From positions 46,262,362 through 46,326,361 of the forward strand of contig CM047425.1 in the NCBI GenBank assembly GCA_026168455.1: a stretch of 64,000 bases of DNA, given 5' to 3'. This DNA comes from Theocolax elegans. Lineage: Eukaryota > Arthropoda > Insecta > Hymenoptera > Cerocephalidae. A program made the translations under genes and the position numbers. Every line of letters begins with the position of its first letter. Positions within the stretch are counted from its first letter, which is position 1. The notes beneath the pieces were generated by a model that was not told where the DNA came from, ran no database searches, and saw only the letters and a list, made by a program, of their open reading frames with translations. Positions 21,353 to 33,072 of this stretch are shown piece by piece.

Positions 21353-22299
21353 TCACTCATACCCCTGTCGGTGCCGGTGATTCTCAAGGTACCTCTGGTT
21401 TTGACGACGGATCTCTTTGTGTTTACACTTGCACGGACAGTCCTCTGGATCGACGACCCCCCACTCTCTACAAACGGAGCACTTCGGCTCGAATTCTCCC
21501 TTTGGCCGCGGAGTTCTACCCTCCCAACTAGCCGGAGCGCACTCTTCTTCCTCACGAGCTCTGGCTAGCCGGTGCTGTGCCTCCTTGGCCTCTTCCTCGA
21601 GTCTGAGCCAATCTTTGTGAGCCCTCCAAACGGCTTCTTCGCGTTTTTGCGGTTTCTCTGCACGAGCGGCTTCTGCCTCTCTCTCTCTCTCTCCAGTCCG
21701 CCAACAATGGCTTCCCAGGGATCAGTCTTATCGGAGGCTTCTGGGAATTTCGCCTTAAATTGGTCAAACAAGGCGAAGGCGTGGTTTTCGGCGATGGACG
21801 TGGCCTTAAAAGACTCACGAGCCTTGGTCAACGCCTCCAACAATGCCTGCTATGCCTCTTCGCCATCCTCCAATAATTCCTGGCTCGGGGTCGGACCGAA
21901 CTGGGACGTTGAAGCCTCACTCTGATCCGGAGCACTCATCCCCGGGCGTCTAAGGGGAACATACTCATCGTCCTTCTTATGGAGCTGGTTGGGGAGCTGT
22001 ACCTCCGGCTCCCTGGGCCTCTGTTCAGCCCCGACCCTGGACGGCGGTGGACCTGCCGGAATCGTGCCTCAAGCCTGAGGCAACTCCGGCATGACGACTA
22101 GGCCACCCGATGGGTGGATGGGTACTTCATTTGGCACGTCCTGCCTCCGACGTCCCTCCTCCAACTCATCCTTCACGGCCTGGTCTACGGCCGTGATGAT
22201 GCCGTTGAGGAGCTCGTGTGTCTGGGGCTCGTTGATTCCGCATTGAATCAGGCGGGCCATCAAATGCTCCAGCTGCTTGCTGTCGAACTGGATCAGCAT
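21353..22299 (-). pseudogene. Third ORF of Gypsy copy 1 (env position, decayed)
   Basis: Starts at ATG 22299 (MLIQFDSKQLEHLMARLIQ) and follows pol, before the 3' LTR. The first part (to 22069) and the next part (21843-21565, ALTKARESFKATSIAENHAF) are in the same frame, separated by one TGA. After a frameshift the end reads EPKCSVCREWGVVDPEDC, then PCKCKHKEIRRQ and a stop near 21353. The order matches the third ORF of the complete copy (51187-52198). No signal peptide or membrane segment is visible, so it is not an ordinary envelope gene. Function unknown. Confidence 0.65.
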
Positions 22300-22372
22300 C
22301 TAAACAAACAGATACCAATTGGTCAGGGTCGTTCCAAGCTCAGAGTGAATTTCATTAGCTCAATTTAACTAC

Positions 22373-24984
22373 CTATTGCTTTGTCGTACATTGCGGTCGA
22401 CCTCTACCTCGTTTAACTTGTCCATGGGGACTTACATTAGAGACAACATTCGCACGGTTTCGCGGTATCGCAACGTCCCTAGCATGTTTACGCGGCCTAC
22501 CTCTACCTCGTTTAACAGGGAACGCGTTTTTGGTCGGATTACTGTTATGTTCCCCGCATGGAACTTTGCTCGCTTGCGTCTCGCCGATTGAGACGTCTTC
22601 GCTCGCAGGAACCGTATTATCAGGTTCCTCTTCCAGCGTAGGTTGACCGATCTCGATGTCGTTTACTTCTCCGTACTCATGACCGTGATCTTCAGATAAG
22701 TACGGTTTGAGATACTGTACGTGACATTTCTCTTCATTACCTCGGACATCTTGTATCTTGACGGTGTTCGGGCCATAGCTATAAACTACCAGATATGGGC
22801 CAACGTATTTCGGGGCTAACTTGGCCGAAATACCTTGAGCACTGGATGAAAGGACTCGATTCTTCTTCCACACTATGTCTCCAACTTCAAAAGATGCAGC
22901 ACTTCGCCCGGCATTGTAGTAACCGGCTTGCCTTTCCTGAGCTTTACTCGCATTGCCCGATGCTTTCTTGTAAAGCTCAGGTAATTTAGACAGCCGATCA
23001 CTCCACTCAAGCAAACATTGGTATTCCACACGTTGTTGAACCAGCTCGTCTTGCGCTCTACGAGCTGTACCGGGTGGCTCGGGTTGCCGGCCACAGTTTA
23101 ACATGGCCGGGCTCCATCCCGTTTAACTTTGTATCGCTGTATTTAGAGCGAATACTAAGTCGGTGAGTTTCTCATCCCATGTATTGTGCTTCTCTATGAT
23201 ATAGGACGCGATCATTGTTTTCAACGTCCTATTAGCACGTTCAACAGGATTACCCTGAGCATGGTAAGGAGGAATCGTCGTATGGAGAACTCCTCGTTCC
23301 ACGAAGTAGTCATCCACGAGTTTATTTTTAAACTCGGTTCCGTTTTCTGACAGAAACACCTCTGGGGTACCGTAACGTGTGATGACTCGCTCATGCAACT
23401 CTTTGACTATGGTCCTCGCATTAGCTTTCCGAATCGGGACCGCCTCGATCCAGCGCGTAAACAAATCCTGAAAGACCAATATGTATTCGTATCCGTGTGC
23501 TGACCGCGGAAGTGGACCAGTAACGTCACCTGCTAGTACTTGCCGTGGTTTCTCTATCACTCGCCTACCCATTAAACCCATGGGAGGACGTTGCTCCACC
23601 TTACACTGTTGGCAGAATTGGCATTTGCGTACATACTCTCCGACTTCAGCGTAGTAACGCGGCCAATAATACAATTTAGCCACTCTAGCAAATGTCTTTT
23701 CCCTACCTAAGTGTCCAGCAGCCGGATCATCATGACACTCTCGGAGTATCGGCTTGCCGATGCTCCTCTGGTACAACCAGTTTCCAAGCGTCTTGATCCT
23801 CCTTCACGTCCTCTAACTCGTTATCGACGGGATACGAATACAAATTGCCCCCTATTATCTATCATTCCGGAAAATCTCTAGATCGTTCTGTTACGTCTTT
23901 CAGCCATGAAAGGTTCCAAGGATCTTTCGCAGTTTGGCTCCAAGAAACTGAAGCGATGGTCGGCTTGTCTTCCTCATACATCTGTGCATCAGGGACATAG
24001 TTTAGAGCTCCTTTCCTGTACTCAATTGTAAAATTATGAGACAGAAGTTCTAATGCCCACCTGGCGAGCCGATTCGTTGGATTGTGTATATTGCACAGCC
24101 AACGAAGGCTACTGTGATCGCTTATAACTTTAAACTGGTAACCCTCAATATATTGTCGAAATTTCTTAATCGCCCATATTACGGCCAGGCATTCCCGTTC
24201 TGAGACGCCATAGTTGCGTTCTGCTGGCGAGAGTACTCTACTGGCAAACTCCAGGACTCTCTCTACTCCATCAACAATCTGTGTTAGCACTGCGCCGATA
24301 CCGGTGTCACTAGCATCTGTCTCAATGGTATAATCGCCATTCTCGTCAGGAGTCTGTAGAACGGGTGCAGTCATCAACAGCGCTTTGAGTCGCTGAAATG
24401 TACTTTCTTGCTCTTGTAGCTATTCGTACTTTTGGTCTTTCTTTGTAAGACGAGTTAAAGGCTCTGCTATCGTAGCATAGTCGGGTATAAAGCGTCTGTA
24501 CCAAGATGCCATCCCGAGGAATCATCTCAGCTGCTTGAGATTTCGGGGAGCCAGATATTCCTGAATCAGCTCCGTCTTAGCTGGATCAGGTCTTATCCCG
24601 TCGCAATTGACCCGTATACCCAAGTATCTTACTTCGGGTTGACAGAAAGCTCATTTTTCGCCACACCCGCTGACGACAACGAAGCGTGACCGCTCTCAAT
24701 ACTTGCCACTTCGAGCTGTAGGAATTGTAATGACTAGATCAAACAACGCTCGGATCCGATATCCACCGATATCGATTTAACACCACCAGCGTGTCTCATC
24801 TTCTGGACTGTAAACTCGCTGGTTCGGTTCCGGAGTAATTTTTAATTTGTCGTAAAATCTTCTTGACGCCTCTCTGCAGGTTGACTGTCTCGAGTTTTGA
24901 GGATTAAAACCGCTTCTTCGGGGACTCCCTCAACCTCGGGACCAGCGGCTGTCCCCTCAAGCCGCTTCCCCGTGCGTTTTTTGT
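22373..24984 (-). pseudogene. pol: pol of Gypsy copy 1 (deleted and frameshifted)
   Basis: Compared with the 1208-codon pol of the complete copy, ~0.3 kb (protease C-terminal part, around 24730) and ~0.7 kb (RT fingers and palm with the YLDD site, around 24655) are missing. The remainder reads RNase H (TIETDASDTGIGAVLTQ, SERECLAVIWAIKKF), the HHCC finger and the integrase core (GDVTGPLPRS), then SENGTEF, where the second catalytic Asp is Glu. After a frameshift near 23110 it continues through the GPY-type region (KYVGPYLVVYSYGPNTVKI) to a tail with GRGRPRK and GRGRPQ. It also has stops at about 24420, 24530 and 23860. Confidence 0.85.
24920..24982 (-). promoter_or_regulatory. Retained -1 frameshift signal, Gypsy copy 1
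   Basis: The minus strand has A AAA AAC (24976-24982), a 9-nt spacer, the 7-bp stem AGCGGCT/AGCCGCT (24960-24966 with 24944-24950), and a 6-bp second stem GGGGAC/GTCCCC (24951-24956 with 24920-24925). A TGA immediately before the slippery site now ends gag too early for the signal to act. Confidence 0.65.
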
Positions 24985-26816
24985 TCAATCAGGACACGTC
25001 CTAATCGTATAGCCCAATTTGCCACAAGTATTGCAGGCTATAGGTTTGGGGACACCGTCTTTCCGCTTATCCTTATTTTCGGCATTAGACTTCTCGTCAC
25101 TTCTTGACGTATGACCATTCGATGACTGTCGATCAGGACTCTTACGACTACCCTTCCTCTGTCCCCATTTGAAACGAGAAGGCGATCTGTGGGTCTTCTT
25201 GCTTTGAGAGACATCATTGTTGCCTCTCACCCCAGTTGTACGGTAACTCGCTTTCACGGATTTTAACGTATCTTCAAGAATCTTTGTAAACCGTTCCAAT
25301 AGATCCAGTTGGGTCGGTTCACTCGTTTCCTTGGCTACGCTTGCTACCTTGGGTTTAGCGTTCGGCTGCTTCTTATTCCTCGACTTATAGGCTAATTCAA
25401 GCAGCATTAAGTATTCTGCGGGAGGCGGCCGATATAGCTTTTCTCGCTCGAGTGTTTGCTCGGCGTCCAACGCCAATTGTAAGAAACTCTCGATCGACCT
25501 GGCTTCAACTCTCTTGAACAACCGTTGAAGCTGAGGTAGCATATTGCGGTACCGATGATCTAACTGGCTCCGCTCATCGGGACTAGACATGAGCTTACGC
25601 ATTATCGCAATCGAGCAGGTAATGTAATCTCTTACCTGCTCATCTTCGCCTTGCGTGCGAGCGTTAGACTCCGCGATGAGCCGGTGTTGATAAGTCTGGC
25701 CCATCCCGTACCACATCTTGGCATATCTTACAAAATCTTGCCATGAGTGCCATCTATCCTTCACGTTCCGATACCACGTAGCTGCATTATCGGTGAGAAG
25801 CTCTGACAAGGACGGTAACACCTCGTCCTCGCTGAGGTTGGCGAGTATTCTGCAATCTTCTACTCGCGCAAGAAACGCTTCAATACTCTGGCTCTTGTCT
25901 CCAGAGAATCGAACTCCCCACTTACGAACAATTGCGCCGACATGGTGCACTGTCCCGGTCGATCTAGTTGTGGATTGGCCGGTTACGTTTGAGTCTATTC
26001 GACAAGGGTAGGGAGAGCTAGAATTGAAGGCTGACCTTGTCTCCATATCTCACCCCTCCCCAAAGCTCCTTTAGCAGCTGTTTGAGGCACTTGAGAACCA
26101 TCGCACTCAACCTGCACTTGTCGCGGTCTTTCGTCCGTCTCGTCCAGTGTGTGACACGTATACGTATCCTGGAATCGGACATGTTGGTTCGGCTCTCTAT
26201 TTCTGTTGGTGTTCGTTCTCTGTGTACTATCGCGGGCGTAGAAGTCTGTTTTTAAAGCGCACGCTTGAGTCTCCAAATCTTTTACCTGTGTCGATAAGAT
26301 GGCCTGTTGTTTCAAATGCTCTGTCAACATCGCAGCAAACGTTGCTGGTATCTCGAACTGTCCGCCGCCTCTAGACACTAGCGTGATCCACTCTTCTCCA
26401 TTAGCTTCTTGGCTGGAGATTTCGGATTGTTGATTCTCTGCATGCTGATCTACCTCAGTATTTGCATCTGTTTCTTGCCCTTCTACATCTGGAACGTCCA
26501 GTGCAAGAGTCTGTTGTAAAACTTTTACAACAGCTGGATCAGAATCCGGATCAGGTATTGTCGGATTCTGGGCAAATATAGCCTCGAACCAATCCGACCT
26601 CCGCCTATTTCGCCTTTCGCGATCCACCAACAGATTCGTTTCTTCAGCAAAATCCTGAGCCGTATAATTTCCCATTAACCACCGTTGGAGACGCTCGGCT
26701 CTCTTATAACTTGGGCCGTCAATTTGCATCTCCATTGACTCAAGGTGAGCCCTTATCTGTTCACCGGATTGAGTATCAATTCAGTTATCGATTTGGTCAG
26801 TCATCGATTCTGCCAT
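24985..26816 (-). pseudogene. gag: gag of Gypsy copy 1
   Basis: The start codon (26816, MAESMTDQID) is kept, but the Trp at residue 12 is a TGA. The frame then continues (26735-25995) until a 1-nt deletion near 26022, after which 26046-24985 supplies the capsid part (FSGDKSQSIEAFLARVED, NAATWYRNVKDRWHSWQDF) and a knuckle CNTCGKLGYTIRTC, in which Tyr replaces the usual His. It ends in TGA just before the slippery site. In the intact relative the product is the structural protein of the particle. This copy is non-functional. Confidence 0.9.
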
Positions 26817-27895
26817 ATTATCTTAAAACTATCGCCGATTTATTAACAAAAAAATAAAAAAAAATCTTTGTGGGTTGGTGTATTCAACACTAGGTGACGT
26901 TAAACTACTAAATTATTGGGCCACTGTGTTGAAGAATGTGATATTTTCCCTTTTTAAATAAACAACTTACGTTCACCACTTTGAAACGCTTGTAAAAGAA
27001 AAATTTTTATAATTTTGACAATTATTTAACAAATAAACTAAATTTTACTTTCAATTTAAATTTGTTATACGCGTTCCAGTCTAATTTATTTTAAAATATT
27101 GTACCCGATTTTCAACCAAACCAAAAAAAACTTTTGTACAATAATTAAATCAAATGAAATATTAAACAATAAAAAAAAATAATCTTCAATCCGATAAAAT
27201 GAAAAAAAGCGGATTATCCTCGGCGCTCGGTCACCAGCGCACGTAAATATACTTAAAAATAAATAAACTCATCAATAAATTAATAATTAAATTAATAAAT
27301 CAATCTATAAATAAATTAATAAATAAATATATTTCTACCTAACTATATAGAATATCTAACGTAGTGACCTCTTACAATCGCATATTACATAAAATAAAAT
27401 CACATACAATTTTTATTATGACGCGAGAGCCGATACGCGTAGTCAAAATTATAATTTAAGCAAATTTCAAAAATCACACCCTTGCACAGGTGTTAACAAT
27501 TTTCATTAATTCGGAAAAATTACTTTCGCTAATTTCTGACTAACCTATACGGAATCAGGGACACGTGTTTTTAAATGGCGGACCTCAAACAATTCTATCT
27601 CATCTAGACAAATAAATCTGAAATTATTACAATTTACGTGTGTCAACTATTATCAAAAAGAAATTTTATTACTGTCGATTTCGGATTTCTTCCGCACAGA
27701 AACAAAAAAACGAAGAATATCCGATAAAATTATTTAAATTATTGTCAAACACAATAATTTATTAATTGAAATTAATTGCAATTCAATTAATCCAGTTGTC
27801 GACAATAATTAATACATTAGTCAGCGTAACTAACATATTGATTACCAAACACACGTAAATCAACCGAGCATACGTATAAATAGTTCAATTCCCGT
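26817..27895 (-). other. 5' leader of Gypsy copy 1
   Basis: AT-rich leader, alignable with 57711-58900 of the complete copy (for example 'attgggccactgtgttgaag' near 26918 and 'gcgagagccgatacgcgtag' near 27424). It breaks off at about 27895 ('gtccgttcgcagagaac'), where the complete element has its primer-binding site and LTR start; that segment is deleted. Confidence 0.7.
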
Positions 27896-27930
27896 CCGTT
27901 CGCAGAGAACTTGTCACGGAGAAATAGCTT

Positions 27931-28009
<79 letters not shown>

Positions 28010-28348
28010 ACTTGCTTGTGACTGCTCTTGAGACAGGATCAATCCTCAACCGCAGATTAACTCGTGTCGTGCGTATATTAAATTCCACAAATAATAATGT
28101 CACGCAGAAAAACTCTCGGAAAATACCGTGTAAACCGGTACGTTAATAGCCCCACGTGTCCTCGCGATCTCTCTACTTCGTACCGGTCGTTCTGCGTGCG
28201 CAACCGTTCTCTCACGAATTACCGATTTTCGTTGCGCAGGCATCGGCCGTTTGAGTCGTTGGCTATATCCATATCTACATATAGCGCTCGTGCTTACCTA
28301 CCAAACCACCAATTCGACAATGGTGAGTGAATATCACTTACCATTACA
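27896..28348 (-). repeat. Right (5') LTR of Gypsy copy 1, partial
   Basis: Starts internally at 'gagaacttgtcacggagaaat', has an uninterrupted (CT)n tract (27931-28009), and ends in 'cacttaccattaca', the same terminus as the complete copy's LTRs. The first more than half of the LTR and the adjacent primer-binding site are deleted. Confidence 0.8.
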
Positions 28349-28559
28349 ATATATATAATGTATAATGTATAAATATATTTAATAAAAACGTGAACTAATT
28401 ATATTTTAATTGATTAATAATGTTACATTATTAGTCATATTTTTAAACTTCCATGGTTTAGTTATTATTAAGAAATTATAACTAAGAAATTACATTCATT
28501 AAAGATATGTTCAAATACAACCCGGTGCTAGTCAGCGACGGAGGTCATACCATGTCTTG
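28349..28559. other. AT-rich flank
   Basis: Nothing recognised between the LTR end and the tRNA-like segment. Confidence 0.5.
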
Positions 28560-28589
28560 GTGAAGAAAGCACTTGTTGAAAATACATTC

Positions 28590-28662
28590 GCCAGTGGTGC
28601 TTGTATCAATCGGCCGGGGCCGGGAAGCCCGACGCCCTACCGACCGAGCCATCGCAGGCCTC
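28590..28662 (-). repeat. tRNA-like SINE head or tRNA pseudogene
   Basis: The minus strand reads ...ATGGCTCGGTCGGTAGGGC, a good RNA polymerase III A box (TGGCNNAGTNGG type), followed by a possible anticodon arm (GGGCTTCCCGGCC). The expected B box (GGTTCGANTCC) is only poorly matched by 'ggccgattgatacaagc'. This fits an aged tRNA-derived SINE better than a working tRNA. Confidence 0.4.
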
Positions 28663-29240
28663 ACAAAAATACCTAAATATGTTATCTGAAACATGGATAA
28701 AAGCAACATTTCAAGTAATTTTATATAATTTAATTTTACCTCAAGTTTCGAATAAATTGCCTATTTATTTATACAAGTTAAATAAGAATATGTTAAGTTT
28801 GAAAGATTTACTAAAATTATAAAGAAATAAAAGTTCAACGTTACAAATTTAGAACAAATTTTTTTATACCAAAAAATGTATTCAGCATTCGGTTATGAGT
28901 ATATTTTGGAGGCTTTTTCGGTGGTTTTTCCGAATTAAACTAATTTGAATTAAACGAGGCACTATCTGCTCTTCCTCACTATATTTAGTGGAATTTCTTA
29001 GAACAGGTCGTCGTTAAATATAAATTATAAGCGTTTCGTCCTCGATCTCCAGTTTGAACTCCTCATTAAGGAACTGATAATGTTACCTTAGAAGTCTATC
29101 GCATGATGTACCGCGATGTCAGCAAGATGTTATGTGGCTCTATGTATAAATGATGATGACAATCTCTCTAGCAAGTGTAGAGAAATAGTCGTCTCCTTCT
29201 AGCGATGGGAAGTATCACCAGCGACAGTGAGACATACTCG
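28663..29240. other. AT-rich spacer
   Basis: No gene seen. The downstream end leads into the ACAC/ACGC microsatellite. Confidence 0.5.
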
Positions 29241-29255
29241 ACCCTAGTCGTGCAT

Positions 29256-29325
29256 TTCGCACACGCACACGCACACGCACATGTCCACGCCCACGGGTAC
29301 GCACGCACACACACACGCCGCAAGT
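29256..29325 (+). repeat. ACAC/ACGC microsatellite, 5' flank of R1-clade LINE
   Basis: Runs of (CACACG)n and (AC)n end exactly where LINE coding sequence begins (CGCAAGTGCTGG). A matching CA-rich tract follows the element's A-rich tail at 31486-31550. Confidence 0.85.
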
Positions 29326-31420
29326 GCTGGCGCGAATTTTGCGAGGAAGTGGACCGCGATCCCTGGGGTAAGCCCTACAAAATGGTGATGAATAAGATCA
29401 ATCCTAGGGGCGCCTCAATGCCATCGTGTCCACATTTTCTTGGCAGAACGGTGCCCCACCTATTTCCATAACATCAGGAACGGGCAGTCGAGACAGGTCT
29501 AATGGGGACTGATAGTGCAGTCGCGCCGCCAGACATTACCATAACCGAGCTGAAAATGGTTGCAAGGAGAATATCCATCCATAAAGCTCCCGGGCCGGAT
29601 GGAATACCTGGTCTGGCCATTAAGACCGCTGCGCTGAATGTGCCATAAATTTTTGCGGACACATTTAGTGCATGTTTTCAATTAGGATGCTTCCCAGCTC
29701 GGTGGAAGGTACAGAGGCTGGTGCTTCTCTCCAAGGGGAGCCAACCACCGAAGAACCCGTCCTCGTACCGGCCACTCTGTTTGTTGGATATAGCTGGGAA
29801 GCTTTTTAACCGGATCATTTGTGCCAGGCTACAAGCAGCCATTGCACAGGCAGGCGATCTGTCCGACAATCAGTTCGGTTTTCGGAATGGGCGCTCAACT
29901 GTTGACGCTATAAGTCGAGTTGTTGAGGTCGCCACCAATGCCATCGGTGGTACTAGGAATTCTAGGCGCATGTGTGCTATCATCGCACTGGATATCCGCA
30001 ATGCCTTCAACTCGGCTCAATGAGACAACAGTATGTTGTCCTTGGAACAATTAAAGGTGCCGCTCTACCTACGCAAAGTTATCTCGAGCTACCTCAGAAC
30101 GGATCTTCCTCTATGACACCGAGGATGGCGCGCACTCCTATAACATCACCGGAGGCGTGCCGCAGGGTTCGGTCTTGGGACCTTTTCTTTGGGACGTCAT
30201 TTACAATGGACTGCTTAGTTAGCAACTTCCAAAGGGAGTGTCGATGGTGGCTTTTGCGGACGATGTGGCTTTGGTCGTCGTCGCAAGGAACATCGAATGA
30301 GATAGAATATCTCGGAGATGTCTCTATCGCGGTAGTGGCTGCATGGTTGAGCACCCATGGGCTGTGTCTGGCAGCCGAAAAGACCGAGACGGTACTTATC
30401 TCCAGAACGAAGTAACGGAGGTACGCCACCTTTACTGTAAATGGTAAACTTAGAAGATCGGTGGACACGGTGAAATACCTAGGAGTCATCTTGGATGCAC
30501 ATCTAACATTCAAGGAACACCTACAGAGTGCAGAGTCGAAAGCCGCAGGAGTGGCTAGAGCTTCGTCGAGCATAATGCCCAATATCGGAGAGCTAAAGCA
30601 GCCACGTCGAGCCCTCTTAGCGACAGTGGTAAGCTCGCTAATTTTATGTGGAGCCCCGATTGGGGCGGATGCCTTAAGAAGTAATCTAAGCTACGGTGCA
30701 TCCTGTCGGCGAGCCTGCAGAATAGCCGCACTTAGGGTGGCTCATGCTTATAGAACCGTCTCAGATATAACTCTCTCGGTGATCGCGGGAATTCCTCCCA
30801 TCGATCTTTTGGTGATAGAGAGGGCTGATACGTACAGAAAAGGTCGGCGTACCTTGGAAAACAGCAGCGAAACAGCACGTGGTAGTAGCAATTGGTGGTC
30901 AAACAGGATCATCGAACTGTGGCAACAGAGATGGGATTCGGCAAGCGAAGGTCGCTGGACCCACCGCGTCATCCCAGATGTTGCCAAGTGGACGAGTAGG
31001 GAATACGGATTCGTGTCTTTCCACCTGACCCAGGTTCTTACGGGGCATGGGTGTCTTCGCAGTTACCTGCACCGCATCCGTATATACAGAGGTGCGGAGT
31101 GTCCGACCTGCCCTGGTGTCGACGAAGACGTGGAGCACGTCTTGTCCTGGTGTCCTCGATTCGCGGAAGAAAGGGGTGATTCCCAAACCTTTTGGAAGGG
31201 GCATTTGACACCAGAGGGTATCGGGATGTGCCTTCTTGGTTCGCAAGAAGGTTGGGATGCCGTAGTGGCCTTTGCAGCATCCATTGTGGGGCGGTTGACC
31301 CATATCAAAAAAGAGGAAGAGCGTACCAGTGTCGACATTAATAGCCACCCACATGCACGAGACAGTGATATGATCGAGAGGTGGAGCCCTGCCAAGACCA
31401 AAGGAAGAGTGGTTTTTTAG
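29326..31420 (+). pseudogene. Reverse transcriptase ORF2 relic, R1 clade
   Basis: Readable segments in order: CWREFCEEVDRDPWGKPYK (linker, 29326-29390), ISIHKAPGPDGIPGLAIK (29570), VLLSKGSQPPKNPSSYRPLC and LSDNQFGFRNGRSTVDAISR (29721-29910), CAIIALDIRNAFNSA (29973, first catalytic Asp), then after a frameshift ITGGVPQGSVLGPFLWDV and VAFADDVALVVVA (30145-30290, catalytic pair). 30461-31420 is an open 319-codon C-terminus with TVKYLGVILDAHLTFKEHL and a knuckle CPTCPGVDEDVEHVLSWC. At least three frame changes and stops separate these parts. The normal role is target-primed reverse transcription; this copy is inactive. Confidence 0.85.
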
Positions 31421-31492
31421 TGGGTATGGGTCACGCCGACCGAGTCCCATACTCCGTACCTAAAGATCATTTTTACCGCCTCCTCATAAAAA
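29326..31492 (+). mobile_element. R1-clade (Waldo-like) non-LTR retrotransposon, 5' truncated
   Basis: Begins in the linker before RT (CWREFCEEVDRDPWGKPYK), contains RT and a C-terminal zinc knuckle, then a short 3' UTR with a GTATGGG/CCCATAC hairpin (31424-31452) and an A-rich end, all bounded by ACAC-type microsatellites. The RT style (YRPLCLLD, DIRNAFNSA, AFADDVALVV) and the CPTC...H...C knuckle are typical of the R1 clade. ORF1 and endonuclease are missing. Several frameshifts show that it is dead. Confidence 0.85.
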
Positions 31493-31550
31493 AACACACA
31501 CGCACACACACACACATGCATATATATACACACACATATACATACGTGTG
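31486..31550 (+). repeat. CA-rich microsatellite, 3' flank of R1-clade LINE
   Basis: (CACACG)n, (CA)n and TATA-rich repeats follow the A-rich 3' end of the element. Confidence 0.85.
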
Positions 31551-32115
31551 TATTGTATCCAATACACTTAAACTATTTTTAAGTATAAACAAAAATAAAA
31601 GTGAAACTTTCCCACAGAAAAACTGTAACTTGAAAAACATTTTTTTACAGCCAGCTGGGGTCTATATCTCTGTAGGAAAGTGCATATGATGCAGACCAGA
31701 TAAGTGGCTACGCGTAGGGCGTGTAATACCTTTTTTATTCTGTTCTAAAATTTTACGACGTTTCTAAGGAAAGTCTTTACAGTAAAAAATTTTCTTCTAA
31801 AAGCGTAGTAATTCATTGTGTATAATTGATACAAATCGAAAATAAAAATAAAGATACACACTATTACGTGAGTGCAGTTGTATTTGAACAGAAGACAAAA
31901 AGTTTAAATTTTTCTTAATTTTCGTAATGGAATTATTTTAAGTAACATTTAGCGTATGGTTATCAAGCTCTATGAATTTAAACTTTTTAAACAATGGCCG
32001 TTAAATATCCATCCGCATAATATTAAAATTTTATGAGTTGTCTACATGCACTGAGGATCAGGGTGCGGGACTAATGAAATAAATTACGCGGGAAATCAAA
32101 TAAAATAAATATAGT
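31551..32115. other. AT-rich spacer
   Basis: No gene or element end recognised. Confidence 0.5.
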
Positions 32116-32429
32116 ATTTTAAAGAGTAATACGCTCGTAAATTTTATGTTATATTAAATTTTTAACGGTCTGTACGAGCCAGAATATATAAATATTCTTA
32201 ATCATTAGTCCATGGTGTGCTACAAATTTGCAGCCTCTACACCAAGTTCGATGAGTATAGATATTTTAATTCTGGAGACTAAAAATATTGATGTGGAAAT
32301 AAAAATTATTATTAAGATAACTTTAAATATAAATATAAAGAAAGTTTATATATTTATATATTCTGGCTCGTACAGACCGTTAAAAATTTAATATAACATA
32401 AAATTCACGAGCGTATTACTCTTTAAAAT
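32116..32429. repeat. 80-bp near-perfect inverted repeat (MITE-like)
   Basis: Arms 32116-32195 and 32350-32429 are reverse complements over 80 bp with one mismatch (cgctcgtAaat versus cgctcgtGaat). The 154-bp centre (32196-32349) has no ORF. The arms contain 'gtctgtacgagccagaat'. I see no clear target duplication. It could be a non-autonomous DNA transposon or a recent inverted duplication. Confidence 0.85.
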
Positions 32430-33072
32430 CTTATTTAGGCGTGTGTGGCCATTTTTGCGCCTATCCAAGACAATATTGATTGTTTTCAACTTTATCCACT
32501 AGGGGTATTTTCTTGGTTTTGAATACATGTAAGTGATAAAGTCTTCTAAATGTATATATATACCCCATTCAATAGTATTGTTCTTGGACTATTTCGATAT
32601 AATTTCTATATTCAATGTCTAAGGTAGATTGCCAGTCCTTACTAATGAGACCAACTGGCAATTGTGGTCGAAACATTCATTACAAATTTATCATACACTT
32701 TCTTTATATTTATATTTAAAGTTATCTTTTCACACTTTCGATATCTCTCTCACTCTATTTCACACGACAGTTGGCGGCTGCGACTGTTTGGCGGTTTCGC
32801 TATATCGTACGGGACGAAGGACCGTAGAGCTCTGGCTCTCGGCGTGCTCGAGAGCCCCGTGTTCGTATCGCGCGCCTGCGCAGTACGTACTCGTGCGCGG
32901 CACCTCGATCTCGCGTCTCGCAAGCGAGTCGAGTGCCGCTGTATTCAGGCTGTATTTGTATAACTCAGCTGTATGGTGATGGTGACCTGGTGCTGCTGCC
33001 GTCTCGGAGATGCGGTACAACCTCTTCTCAGGTAACTAATCATTTGTTCCTGATTAACTGCATTCATCAAAT
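32430..33072. other. Non-coding, with a GC-rich patch
   Basis: 32770-33010 is markedly GC- and CpG-richer than its surroundings (cgtacgggacgaagg, cgcgcctgcgcagtacg). Overlapping frames on both strands show no domain. It could be a LINE 5' UTR or promoter remnant, but I cannot connect it to a coding region. Confidence 0.4.

Larger units (their letters stand above)
17835..28348 (-). mobile_element. Decayed Ty3/Gypsy LTR retrotransposon (copy 1)
   Basis: Minus-strand element homologous along its length to the complete copy at 49919-60066. It has a left LTR (17835-18340 plus 20833-21165, split by LINEs D and E), third ORF, pol, gag, leader and a partial right LTR (27896-28348). Relative to the complete copy it has lost ~250 bp of left LTR start, the LTR/polypurine junction, two blocks of pol (~0.7 and ~0.3 kb), the primer-binding site and more than half of the right LTR. 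Gag and pol contain stops and frameshifts. It cannot encode a working replication machinery. Confidence 0.9.

Noticed and set aside
21124..21555. 143-codon minus-strand ORF running from the third ORF into the LTR
   Set aside because: It is a shifted frame crossing the end of the third ORF and the LTR boundary; only the neighbouring frame with CREWGVVDPEDC matches copy 2.
32629..33020. Overlapping ORFs on both strands in the GC-rich patch
   Set aside because: Open frames on both strands follow from GC-rich composition; no domain or codon pattern supports either.
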